A stretch of DNA of 30,416 bases. Source: a virus. Shown here piece after piece: positions 1-6,956 of the stretch; position 1 is the first letter of the stretch, and each line of letters starts with the position of its first letter. The position numbers and the translations under genes were made by a program. The notes under the pieces are model-generated. The model saw only the letters and a program-made list of their open reading frames with translations. It was not told the origin of the DNA and made no database searches. The stretch lies in IMG/VR virus record IMGVR_UViG_3300025000_000323, positions 1 through 30,416 of that record; one strand, written 5' to 3'.

Positions 1-324
1 CTCGATGTTGTCAAAGCTGTTTGGCCCATAGAGAGTCCACGAGACTTGAAGGGGACGAGTGTAGGATGTTATCTCATTAACCTCGGAATCACTGTTCGGC
101 GTGTATTCGATGTCGCGTTGCTTGGAGTAGGAGTTATTCGTCGCCACAACCCTGAGAAACGTTACATCCTCAGTTATCTTCCACCCGGGAGCTCCGCCAG
201 TAGGCCATGCGAGGCGAACCTTGTCATTATTAATAGGACTGGTGGGGTTAAGCCCTAAGGTCGTGCAGGTTAGGTTCCGAAAGATATCCTCTAACTGCTT
301 GAGAGTAAGTATTGTGTCGGCCAT
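1..324 (-). CDS. Phage neck terminator (gp12-like) protein, C-terminus cut by window
   Basis: The reading frame starts at an ATG at 324 directly after the TAA stop of the previous gene and stays open to the window edge, so only the first 108 residues are visible. It begins MADTILTLKQLEDIF and contains the motif VRLAWPTGGAPGWKITEDV. I recognise this pattern from the neck-terminator family (gp12-like) that closes the head-tail connector in tailed phages. Its place as the last of a run of connector genes after the major capsid gene fits. In related phages the next genes are tail sheath and tube, which lie outside this window. The family call rests on pattern memory, not alignment. The C-terminus is missing only because the window ends. 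Confidence 0.72.
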   Translation of the reverse strand, partial: MADTILTLKQLEDIFRNLTCTTLGLNPTSPINNDKVRLAWPTGGAPGWKITEDVTFLRVVATNNSYSKQRDIEYTPNSDSEVNEITSYTRPLQVSWTLYGPNSFDNIE

Positions 325-687
325 TTAAGTTCCTCCCATCGAGGTCCCGTAAGCCTTGTAGTAACCGAAGTCAGACCAGTCTTTGATTTGAAGGAGCCTA
401 TAACGCTCACCATGCCACTCTATTTCGTCGGATGTTCCTTTACCCTGCGCATCATCGTGTGTAACATATAGGGGCCGAGTGGAGTGGAACACCATGAGTT
501 GGGACGTTCTGTCACCCTCGGGTACCTGCAGAATATCCTTAGTCCCTGCTGCAGTTACCACACCTGACATAGAGATCGATGTCTCAGTTTCTACGAAACG
601 TCCTGCTACCCAATCGCCTGTTTTGCGCCAGACGGTGAAAGGTTGAGAGAATTTTGAACTACCAATTACCCTGCTAACGTTTAGCAT
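325..687 (-). CDS. Head-tail joining / head closure-like protein
   Basis: A 120-residue protein starting at ATG 687, with a GGGAG-type ribosome site inside the end of the preceding gene. It ends TAA right against the ATG of the next gene. The sequence is beta-rich (VWRKTGDWVAGRFVETETS, then SGVVTAAGTKDILQVPEGDR, then a C-terminal EWHGERYRLLQIKDWSDFGYY). This is the layout of small head-completion proteins that form a ring under the portal: a short SH3-like barrel, with a conserved aromatic 'Y+LLQIKDW' strand near the end. The position between the gp10-like and neck-terminator genes supports that role. I cannot assign a named family with certainty; a tail-completion protein is the main alternative. 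Confidence 0.65.
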   Translation of the reverse strand: MLNVSRVIGSSKFSQPFTVWRKTGDWVAGRFVETETSISMSGVVTAAGTKDILQVPEGDRTSQLMVFHSTRPLYVTHDDAQGKGTSDEIEWHGERYRLLQIKDWSDFGYYKAYGTSMGGT

Positions 688-691
688 GTCA

Positions 692-1267
692 TCACTTCTC
701 CCGAATTACGTAGGTTACGGCCTTACGGAGTTGATTTGTGTCGATCATGGGTTGCGTCATACCTTCCAACCCTGTAATATCCTCTAACTTACCTCCCTCG
801 TCAACGTACCTAACGGCATCCTTCGCAATGGATGAATTTGTTTTCTGTAGTTTTGTTAAAACGGTATAAGGGGAGTTTGGAGCCCAATTATTCTTTGGAT
901 TCGTAAACCAATCTCGAACGGCGTTTTGTCCCTGCATTCCAGCTCTAACTAAGGCCTTACTCATTTTGTCCTTATCTCCATCAAGGGCAGACTCTACGGC
1001 TTTCCTTAGTTCAACAGATATCATTTCCGCATTCTCGGAGTCTTCAATGGCAGGTTCGACGAAGGGTCTTGGTGGTATCTTGTTAAGTGGAGATCCCTTA
1101 GTGTGGATGAAGGCAAGCTCGGCATTTGTTACCTTGCCGCCTTCACGACTAGATTCCTCTTCGGGTATTCCGACTAGTACGTCGATCTTGGAGAGGTTTT
1201 TCAAGGACTCCATGATGCGACTTAGGCCATCTCCGGATGAACTAACACCCACGTTTCCGCCGATCAT
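692..1267 (-). CDS. HK97 gp10 / virion-morphogenesis-like neck protein
   Basis: The open frame could begin at 1351, but the first 28 residues would lie inside the preceding gene. I start it at ATG 1267, which overlaps that gene's stop by four bases (ATGA), giving 191 residues. The segment [25 protein letters not shown] is the hallmark of gp10/Mu gpG-like morphogenesis proteins: an aliphatic 'ELAFIHEYG'-type stretch followed by IPPRPF. A helical middle and a C-terminal '[16 protein letters not shown]' (typically 'L.DTG.L..SI.Y.V') complete the match. These proteins sit at the head-tail interface. The family match is convincing; the exact position in the virion is inferred from neighbours. Confidence 0.78.
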   Translation of the reverse strand: MIGGNVGVSSSGDGLSRIMESLKNLSKIDVLVGIPEEESSREGGKVTNAELAFIHTKGSPLNKIPPRPFVEPAIEDSENAEMISVELRKAVESALDGDKDKMSKALVRAGMQGQNAVRDWFTNPKNNWAPNSPYTVLTKLQKTNSSIAKDAVRYVDEGGKLEDITGLEGMTQPMIDTNQLRKAVTYVIREK

Positions 1268-1785
1268 CTGACCATCATCCCGCCTTTGGAAACCATCCGT
1301 CCAATCGTGGCGAATTGTTGACCATACGAAGTAAGATTCCAAGCTGCCCAACTACCCAGAGACTGAGCAATTACACTGTAGTCTGTGCTAACTGATACTC
1401 CGTCTACGCTCTCCGAGGTAGTGAGTCCTTGCGCCTTACCAGCTTCGAGAACTTGTGCAGCCGATGATCCCGGGCTTGCAGTGCCTTGTAAATACAGCGT
1501 GGCAAAATGGGCTATAAAGAAACCTATACAGACCATCCACGAGCTACGATAGCGAGCTTGCTTCACGGTTGCGTTAGCGAGGTCGATGTACATTTGTAAG
1601 ACAATAACAGGTACCAAGTAATTATCATCGGCGTCTGGTCCAAACTGAGGATAAACAGCCAAGAAATCACTTATTGCATAGCTTGGGTTTGTTCCGTTAA
1701 TGATGTTTGATGCAACAGCTTTTAGATTTTCAACTCTCGCATCAACGTTTTCACCATATGGGCTTGGCGAACCGTAGATAGTCAT
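1264..1785 (-). CDS. DUF4054 family head-tail connector
   Basis: A 173-residue protein. The stretch [18 protein letters not shown] is followed by a helix '[38 protein letters not shown]'. This is the signature of DUF4054: an F..+P.F terminus, a helical bundle with a conserved W, and an aliphatic 'IAHFATLYL' helix. Members are small connector proteins encoded just after the major capsid protein. The rest (residues about 105-173) is Ser/Gly-rich with '[24 protein letters not shown]', which in relatives reads 'Y...L..TPYG..Y'. It overlaps the next gene by four bases, which suggests translational coupling. The hydrophobic helix is probably buried in the connector rather than in a membrane. Confidence 0.8.
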   Translation of the reverse strand: MTIYGSPSPYGENVDARVENLKAVASNIINGTNPSYAISDFLAVYPQFGPDADDNYLVPVIVLQMYIDLANATVKQARYRSSWMVCIGFFIAHFATLYLQGTASPGSSAAQVLEAGKAQGLTTSESVDGVSVSTDYSVIAQSLGSWAAWNLTSYGQQFATIGRMVSKGGMMVR

Positions 1786-1794
1786 GCACTCACC

Positions 1795-2196
1795 CTATTT
1801 CTTAGACTTGGTAATTTTTTCTGCCGTAATATCTGCCGGAGGCGCATCTGTCTGAGCGTCATCGGACGGAGCTGGCCCAGCCTGATCATCGGGGTCGTGG
1901 GTATTCCCAGAACCATCCCCTTTGACCATTAGGTCTCGCTTTTCTTCCAGCACCGCAATTTCGGATCTAAGGGCTTCGAGCTTTTCCATTTCTTTAAGCA
2001 CTGTTTCGCTTTCGCTTGAAGACCCGACTGCCAGAATAGATTTATCTTTTTTTGCCGCAATAAAGTAGGGATCCTTTTCCACCCAATTTGGCAGTTCACA
2101 AAATCCAACTACCGTTTTTACTCGTATTAAATTTCCTTTAGAGTCCTTTTCTCCTTGGCTAAAGGCTAAAACCTTATTTGCTAACACTTTAATCAT
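1795..2196 (-). CDS. Hypothetical structural-region protein with coiled coil and acidic/proline tail
   Basis: A 133-residue protein with a good ribosome site (GGAGGG, five bases before ATG 2196). I do not recognise the family. The first ~60 residues are a compact beta-like domain (MIKVLANKVLAFSQGEK, then VGFCELPNWVEKDPYFIAAKKD). Residues ~63-90 form a short charged coiled coil (LKEMEKLEALRSEIAVLEEKR). The remainder is a disordered tail rich in D, P, A and K ending KKITKSKK-like. It sits between the major capsid protein and DUF4054, where many phages encode a small accessory protein of just this make-up. A role in head assembly is inferred only from position. Confidence 0.6.
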   Translation of the reverse strand: MIKVLANKVLAFSQGEKDSKGNLIRVKTVVGFCELPNWVEKDPYFIAAKKDKSILAVGSSSESETVLKEMEKLEALRSEIAVLEEKRDLMVKGDGSGNTHDPDDQAGPAPSDDAQTDAPPADITAEKITKSKK

Positions 2197-2213
2197 AAGT
2201 ACCCTCCAAAGTT

Positions 2214-2243
2214 AAAGGTAGTCGCTATCCAACGACTACCTTT
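2214..2243 (-). terminator. Stem-loop after the major capsid gene
   Basis: An 11 bp perfect inverted repeat, AAAGGTAGTCG and CGACTACCTTT, separated by an 8 base loop, lies in the 75 bp gap between the major capsid gene and the next gene. On the coding strand it is followed by AACTTT rather than a run of T, so it is at best a leaky terminator. It may equally be an RNA processing or 3' end protecting hairpin that keeps capsid message more abundant than downstream messages. Confidence 0.55.
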
Positions 2244-2271
2244 GTTATTTATTATGTTTTAGGGCTAGGGC

Positions 2272-3330
2272 CTAGATACCATCTACATACTCTGCGCAGG
2301 TGTAATAGAGGAATTTTACCTGCGAGAACTGAGATGCGAATACGGTCTCGTAACTCACGGTCCCAGTATTCGGCGCGGTCATTACGCGAGACAATGGGAC
2401 GGTAAGGTCGATGTTCACGCGATTCTCGGCTTTGCGATAACCAATCATCCGCTGAGTCTCACCTACACCGGCACCAGTGCACCAGCTTAAGGGGAAAATC
2501 TTGAGTTCCCCACCCTGATTAGTGGCAATGTTGTTTTCCAAGAGGTAATTAAGGATAGATTGCGTCCCTGCAATCGTTACGGGTGTGTTGGCAATGTATG
2601 CGTAATTAGCCCAGTCGATCAAGATGCGGTTCGCCATACCATCTAAGGACCACCCAGAGTTGATAACCGTCTGAGTCAGAATTTGGTTAACGTCGTTCAT
2701 TATTTCAACAGGGGTTTTATTAACCCAAAGCTTGGACCCTGATGCTCCAGTTGCTGCGCTTGACGCAGTAATAAGAGGACTATTGATCAGTCCGTAGGTA
2801 CCCGTTTTAGAAATACCAACATAAACGTTGCGGTCAATCATTTTAGAGTGGTGCAAACGAATGCCATCATCCAAAATCGTTGCGAGCGACTTGCCGATTT
2901 GCTGAAGCTTCTGCTCGTCAAATAACGGGGCACGAAGGATCTCTGAAAACGTGTGGACCTTAAATACGTCTTTGGAGAGGTTGGCTTGGCTGACTGGGAT
3001 GTTATTTGTTTCGCTGCCAATGATTGAGTCTTCATCAGACCCGGACATAGCATAATCGACGAATACATTGGAGGTGATCGATGTCCAGCCTCCTCCAGCC
3101 TTCATATCGATGTCACGGGGCGCGGTAATAGTGGTCAGCGGTTCGAGCAAGCGAGGGTCTTGCTTTTCGAGTTCACCTGCAAGAAACACTAGACCGGTGC
3201 TCGTTCCACCTGCGTCCATACCAGGACCGTATATTACTCCGGGAGCGCTGGGGAATACAGCTCCTAGCTTTCCGGATTGCATAATTGCATCCATTGTCTG
3301 TTTATAGATTGGGTTAAATGCTTTATTCAT
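2272..3330 (-). CDS. Major capsid protein (DUF2184-like)
   Basis: A 352-residue protein starting at ATG 3330 behind a strong AAGGAGG site. It begins MNKAFNPIYKQTMDAI. Residues ~55-75 (LEKQDPRLLEPLTTITAPRDI) followed by 'GGGWTSITSNVFVDYAMSG' match the N-terminal part of the DUF2184 capsid family. 'LSKDVFKVHTFSEILRAPLFDEQKLQQIGKSL' and 'ILDDGIRLHHSKMIDRNVYVG' match the spine region. The C-terminal half carries 'RILIDWANYAYIANTPV' and ends in a beta-rich A-domain-like part. The size (about 38 kDa) and position directly after protease/scaffold and cement genes are as expected. No N-terminal cleavage site is evident, although a protease is encoded upstream. Confidence 0.86.
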   Translation of the reverse strand: MNKAFNPIYKQTMDAIMQSGKLGAVFPSAPGVIYGPGMDAGGTSTGLVFLAGELEKQDPRLLEPLTTITAPRDIDMKAGGGWTSITSNVFVDYAMSGSDEDSIIGSETNNIPVSQANLSKDVFKVHTFSEILRAPLFDEQKLQQIGKSLATILDDGIRLHHSKMIDRNVYVGISKTGTYGLINSPLITASSAATGASGSKLWVNKTPVEIMNDVNQILTQTVINSGWSLDGMANRILIDWANYAYIANTPVTIAGTQSILNYLLENNIATNQGGELKIFPLSWCTGAGVGETQRMIGYRKAENRVNIDLTVPLSRVMTAPNTGTVSYETVFASQFSQVKFLYYTCAEYVDGI

Positions 3331-3347
3331 GTTATCCTATTCCCTCC

Positions 3348-3917
3348 TTATGCGTTTAATTGGGATGTCAAGACTATTTCAGTAATGCCCGTAGCCGAAT
3401 CCATTTTACCGTTCGTAAAACGAGCATTGGTAAGCTGGATAGCGGTTCCACCCGCTGGGGTTGCCGTAGCGACGAACGCGCCAACAGGGGAGGTTGTGCC
3501 CTCAACCGTCACGAGGTACACTAGTCCATTTGCGGTTGGAGTTCCCTCTGTACAGATAATGGTAGTTGTTCCAACCTGAAGGGCATCACACGGCGTATTT
3601 GGCTCGAACTGACCATTACCGCCTACGTCGGCACCATATCCATAGGTCATGGATTGCTTGACCTCGGATACGGCAATACCGCCGAAGTTAGCGAGAGTAG
3701 CAGCGGATACACCGGTTCCTGACTCCCCAAAGAGAGAATAGGTATTATCTGCATTAGTCACAACGACTGCACCAAAGGGAATGGCAGACTGAGTTTCAAG
3801 TCCATTTCCATCGAGGATTGACTTAACCTGACGGGCATTAATTTTAGTGAATGGGTTGCGGGATACCTTGCCTGCAAAACCTAGGCTGAGGTTATGTCCG
3901 ATAACTGTTCCCGGCAT
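3348..3917 (-). CDS. Structural cement protein Gp24-like (capsid decoration)
   Basis: A 189-residue Gly/Thr/Ala-rich protein. The N-terminal 'GFAGKVSRNPFTKINARQV' followed by 'IPFGAVVVTNADNTYSLFGESG' and 'FGGIAVSEVKQSMTYGYG' is the pattern of the Gp24 structural cement family, in which a beta-rich tail 'GQFEPNTPCDALQVGTTTI' follows. Such proteins cap the surface of capsids and stabilise them. The gene lies between protease/scaffold and major capsid protein, the usual place for a cement protein. The ribosome site is weak (GGTGG within the previous stop region), which suggests coupling to the upstream gene. The family call is good; its stoichiometry on the head is unknown. Confidence 0.78.
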   Translation of the reverse strand: MPGTVIGHNLSLGFAGKVSRNPFTKINARQVKSILDGNGLETQSAIPFGAVVVTNADNTYSLFGESGTGVSAATLANFGGIAVSEVKQSMTYGYGADVGGNGQFEPNTPCDALQVGTTTIICTEGTPTANGLVYLVTVEGTTSPVGAFVATATPAGGTAIQLTNARFTNGKMDSATGITEIVLTSQLNA

Positions 3918-3920
3918 ATC

Positions 3921-4616
3921 TTACTTACCACCCTTCATAGTTTCGCCCTGAGTGTTCCAAGCCTTAGCTGCTGCTTCGGCTCGTTCTCCGACGGATTGTT
4001 GCTGAGTCACGTGAGCGTCTATGGCGGCGTGTTTATTCGAGGCCACGGCTTGGATTATAGCCCCATAACCACTTGATGCACGGTAGGCACGCTGATCTTG
4101 CACCGCTGATCTGAAGCTCTTTGCGGCTTTGAGGCGTGCTTTCTCATCAGGAATAGCCATAATGACTGGCTTCATGTCCTGCACAAACTTACGGAGTACA
4201 AAGTCGGCAGCGGCTCCCTTGGCTGGCCCTTTCTCCGGGTCGGCATCCTTGGCTGACTCCTTATCCTTCTCTGGGTCTGGGTCAGCATCCTCGGCTGGCT
4301 TGTCGAGATCCTTCTCCATGGCATCCATAACCGAGTCGGCTGATTCACCTTGTTGGGCTTCTTCACGTTTCTCTAACTTTTCGATGCGGTCAAGGACTTT
4401 ATTCATCATGTCAATAAGCTGAGCGCCCTGCCCGGGGTCAGCATCTTTTACTGGATCTTTCTTGTCCTCTGGATCTGCGTCCTTAGTTTCCTTCTTTTCC
4501 GGATCATCCTCATTCATCGCATCCATAGCCTTGGCGATGTCCTCCGGTTCTGCGTCTTGGGCATAATGCTTAAATCCAATTGCCGCCAACAGTTTCTTGG
4601 TGATCTTTGCAGGCAT
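3921..4616 (-). CDS. Nested scaffold protein from an internal start
   Basis: An in-frame ATG at 4616 (codon 192 of the protease gene) is preceded by GGGAGGT at 4627-4633, ten bases upstream. This is as strong a ribosome site as those of the separate genes here. The 231-residue product begins MPAKITKKLLAAIGFKHY and contains all of the acidic, coiled-coil scaffold part without the protease. Lambda gene C/Nu3 uses the same nested arrangement, so scaffold is made in excess of protease. That it is used here is inferred from the internal site, which falls exactly at the domain boundary. Confidence 0.55.
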   Translation of the reverse strand: MPAKITKKLLAAIGFKHYAQDAEPEDIAKAMDAMNEDDPEKKETKDADPEDKKDPVKDADPGQGAQLIDMMNKVLDRIEKLEKREEAQQGESADSVMDAMEKDLDKPAEDADPDPEKDKESAKDADPEKGPAKGAAADFVLRKFVQDMKPVIMAIPDEKARLKAAKSFRSAVQDQRAYRASSGYGAIIQAVASNKHAAIDAHVTQQQSVGERAEAAAKAWNTQGETMKGGK

Positions 4617-5189
4617 AGTTTTTTTACCTCCCGTTTTTGTTTTTTGCTGTTCTAGCGAATCACCAGGTAATGAGTCCATAATCGCCACTTCTGATCCAGC
4701 TCGTCCGGCAGGAACAACAGCTACGTGATTACCTGTTATCTCCCTTTGTTCATATTTTCCTTCTCCGATCTTGTGCCATGAGCAGTTATATCCAGAGGAT
4801 ACTTCACGCTTGATTTTGTTTTGCACCTCAGATACAAGTCCAGCATCTTTAATAAAGAGATCGGCAACTAAAAAATTGCCATCACGGCGAACATTTTGGA
4901 CATGGCCACGCTCGGTCATGGGAGCTGAATTGATGTCGAGTAACGATGTAGGATGTGTATTGGTGACCGATTTCCCTTCGAAGCTTGCAATTGTATTGGG
5001 GCTAAATAACTCCTCCGGACTTCGGTATACCTCCACCCATACGCCTATTGGCTCCCCGAAGTCAGAAGGAATCTCTTGTCCGAGATATCTCATCCAACCA
5101 GTTCTACCGATTGGAACATTTGAGCAGATCAGGAACGATTCTGGCGTAAGCGCCATATTCTCAGATATTTTGTCGCCGTAATAATTCAA
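3921..5189 (-). CDS. Prohead protease (DUF2213) fused to acidic scaffold
   Basis: A 422-residue protein. The start is TTG 5189 behind GGGAGGTG; no better start is near. Residues ~1-170 are a DUF2213 protease domain: 'FEGKSVTNTHPTSLLD' gives a likely catalytic His at 79, 'KREVSSGYNCSW' a likely Ser at 131/132, and 'ITGNHVAVVPAGRAG' matches the HK97-type prohead protease strand. Residues ~192-422 are scaffold-like: low in hydrophobics, with repeated 'DADPE/DADPD' acidic units, a coiled coil 'MMNKVLDRIEKLEKREE' and a basic C-terminus. The enzyme would mature the capsid and remove the scaffold. A second translation start for the scaffold alone lies inside it. Confidence 0.83.
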   Translation of the reverse strand: MNYYGDKISENMALTPESFLICSNVPIGRTGWMRYLGQEIPSDFGEPIGVWVEVYRSPEELFSPNTIASFEGKSVTNTHPTSLLDINSAPMTERGHVQNVRRDGNFLVADLFIKDAGLVSEVQNKIKREVSSGYNCSWHKIGEGKYEQREITGNHVAVVPAGRAGSEVAIMDSLPGDSLEQQKTKTGGKKTMPAKITKKLLAAIGFKHYAQDAEPEDIAKAMDAMNEDDPEKKETKDADPEDKKDPVKDADPGQGAQLIDMMNKVLDRIEKLEKREEAQQGESADSVMDAMEKDLDKPAEDADPDPEKDKESAKDADPEKGPAKGAAADFVLRKFVQDMKPVIMAIPDEKARLKAAKSFRSAVQDQRAYRASSGYGAIIQAVASNKHAAIDAHVTQQQSVGERAEAAAKAWNTQGETMKGGK

Positions 5190-5218
5190 CGTGTTACACC
5201 TCCCTTACGGCAGACGGT

Positions 5219-5797
5219 TTATGTCCAGGCAGTTATTTCAGCAACAACAGCCGCCTGAGACGATGCTAGGTACAAGGTTCCTTCGGCAATATCTACGCCC
5301 TCTACGCTGTACGGTAAGTCTTCGGTTAAGTAGACGTAAGGTGCGGTAGGCGTTGCTACCTTGCCAGTAACAAACGCAAGTCGATAATTGTCTCCGACAA
5401 CGCCACTCCGAATTGAGACAAGAAGTTTTTTTGTGTCAGCAGGGAGGGCTTGTGAATACTCCGTGTCTGCATTAGTAAGTGTTACGTTGAATACGGTTGG
5501 CACGCTGGGAGCCGCAGTACTTACCAAAGCTAACGCCACTGGCATAGGGTTAGCTGTACTCACCAAAGCGGAATTGGCTGTAATGGTAACCGAACCGATA
5601 AGGGCTGATCCTGCGGCAATTACTACCCCTGCTAAGCGACTATAAATACCACTTAACCATCCAAGGATCCCGAGCCCGCCTGTTGGTATGGTAATCCCAG
5701 TTGCTCCGTTACCGCCGTTTGTGTCTTTTACGGGGAAAGGATTTGATGTGCTGATTCCTAAACCAAGAGTTTCTACTCCGACGTTCAAATCTGGCAT
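5219..5797 (-). CDS. Hypothetical virion protein, Ala/Gly/Val-rich
   Basis: A 192-residue protein with ATG 5797 behind a strong AAGGAGGTAATT site. I do not recognise a named family. The N-terminal ~90 residues are Gly/Ser/Ala rich with 'GGLGILGWLSGIYSRLAGVV', an aliphatic stretch that could be a membrane-like or oligomerising helix. Residues ~100-192 are a beta-rich domain (VFNVTLTNADTEYSQALPADTKKLLVS, 'YRLAFVTGKVATPTAPYVYL', 'SVEGVDIAEGTLYLAS') of the kind seen in capsid decoration or fibre heads. The domain order, low charge and place beside the protease gene suggest a head-surface protein. The function is inference from context only. Confidence 0.6.
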   Translation of the reverse strand: MPDLNVGVETLGLGISTSNPFPVKDTNGGNGATGITIPTGGLGILGWLSGIYSRLAGVVIAAGSALIGSVTITANSALVSTANPMPVALALVSTAAPSVPTVFNVTLTNADTEYSQALPADTKKLLVSIRSGVVGDNYRLAFVTGKVATPTAPYVYLTEDLPYSVEGVDIAEGTLYLASSQAAVVAEITAWT

Positions 5798-5889
5798 TGC
5801 TTAATTACCTCCTTATGTTTTGTGACGATTAGGTAAAGTGTTAAGTGGGTGATCTGGATGGTTTCATGAGAGACACCGCCTTTCAAATA

Positions 5890-6063
5890 TTACGCTCGTG
5901 GAAGAACTTGTGTAAAATACCACTCGCCGTTGCCAAATATATAAATCTTACTCGTATCTAATTCAGTAAAACTAGAACCAGGATTTACATTGACGGTGGG
6001 TTTATCGTCTGTTGATAAACCGTATAGTTCAGCTTTTTGACCTATTGCGGCTTCGACTGTCAT
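5890..6063 (-). CDS. Small hypothetical protein in the head module
   Basis: A 57-residue protein, MTVEAAIGQKAELYGLSTDDKP and on, ending WYFTQVLPRA. A GTG nine bases upstream is in frame, but it overlaps the AGGAGG ribosome site. ATG 6063, eight bases after GGAGG, is the better start. The pattern 'GSSFTELDTSKIYIFGNGEWYFTQVLP' looks like one small beta sandwich. Similar short proteins occur next to head fibre or decoration genes, but I know no function. It is the first gene after a terminator hairpin at 6091-6117. Confidence 0.6.
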   Translation of the reverse strand: MTVEAAIGQKAELYGLSTDDKPTVNVNPGSSFTELDTSKIYIFGNGEWYFTQVLPRA

Positions 6064-6090
6064 AGTGGTCACCTCCTAAAAATGGGTATA

Positions 6091-6117
6091 AGAAAAACAC
6101 CTCGGGAGGAGGTGTTT
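6091..6117 (-). terminator. Rho-independent terminator after Mu F-like gene
   Basis: On the coding strand AAACACCTC and GAGGTGTTT form a 9 bp stem with a 5 base loop. The stem is followed by a short T-rich run (TTCTTA, five T in a row counting the stem). It sits in the 62 bp gap between the Mu F-like gene and the 57-residue gene. It probably lowers transcription across the portal/head boundary rather than stopping it, since no new promoter was recognised downstream. Confidence 0.65.
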
Positions 6118-6125
6118 GGTAATAA

Positions 6126-6956
6126 TTACGCTATCTTTTCAAACTGACTTCTCGTCATCCTTGTTATCGCCCCGCCATAATAAACCTTCGCGGGCCATTG
6201 CACATAATCCAAATTAACCATCAGCTCAGGATAGCACCTGCAATTATAAATATTCCCTGCGTGGTATGGTGCCGGAGGGTTTTTCTTGCCAATCAACCGT
6301 TCAGGAGATGGTGGATTACGCCAGAATACAATCACGCCGTCCATGTGTCTGTGAGAGTCTCTTACCCTTCCGTCCTCTGACGTGCGCCAGATATATGCAG
6401 GTATCCCAACGCTCTCCGCTCTTGCCCTAGTTAACGCTGTCGAGGTTTTACTTGTCTCAGTTCTAGCTATCAACGCTGCCTTCTTGCGAGTTACATCAGG
6501 AAACTTGGCGATAAGATCCTCGGCTATCGCACTAGCCCTACGCCCCTTCATAGATTCTTCACCGATATACTTCGTCATTTGATCAGCAATGTCCATCGGC
6601 ATAGACTTAATAATTTCGGCATTGCGCTTAAATTGAGCGTGTACCTCCATGCCGACAGGTCCCTGCATTTCTTTTCGTAGGGCCTCGTAGATCACCCGGC
6701 CATTCGATGACTCGCGGGCCGCTTGCCGCCAAGTCTTATTGCCCGAGTTGAGCACACCAGCGACTAACTTACTAGCTAGATCATCAGCAAATTGGTGGAA
6801 GGTCATATTCGATAACCAACCACGAACTACGTTAGTAATATCGACTGGATCAGTGAGTCCTTCGATTGCATTCTGCAAGGTAAGTGTTTTGTCCGTTAGG
6901 GCACGCTGAACATTTAGTTCTAGGCGGCGTTTTGGGGACCATTCATTGTTGTCCAT
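6126..6956 (-). CDS. Phage Mu F-like minor head protein
   Basis: A 276-residue protein whose ATG shares one base with the portal stop (TGATG). The C-terminal half is the Mu gpF-like domain: 'ALIARTETSKTSTALTRARAESVGI', 'YIWRTSEDGRVRDSHRHMDGVIVFW' and the cysteine motif 'NIYNCRCYPELM'. The R-T-E, D-x-R-V-R-x-S-H and CRC elements are the conserved core. Such proteins are a few-copy head component made next to the portal, thought to act in head assembly or to be injected with DNA. The N-terminal 120 residues are helical and variable, as is usual for the family. It is followed by a terminator. Confidence 0.87.
   Translation of the reverse strand: MDNNEWSPKRRLELNVQRALTDKTLTLQNAIEGLTDPVDITNVVRGWLSNMTFHQFADDLASKLVAGVLNSGNKTWRQAARESSNGRVIYEALRKEMQGPVGMEVHAQFKRNAEIIKSMPMDIADQMTKYIGEESMKGRRASAIAEDLIAKFPDVTRKKAALIARTETSKTSTALTRARAESVGIPAYIWRTSEDGRVRDSHRHMDGVIVFWRNPPSPERLIGKKNPPAPYHAGNIYNCRCYPELMVNLDYVQWPAKVYYGGAITRMTRSQFEKIA

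Noticed and set aside
46-258. Plus-strand genes across the window
   Set aside because: All longer plus-strand frames lie over well-supported minus-strand genes, lack consistent ribosome sites, and have shadow-like composition.
5798-5889. Eight-codon frame before the Ala/Gly/Val-rich gene
   Set aside because: Too short and with a poor ribosome site; nothing else is seen in this gap except the downstream gene's ribosome site.
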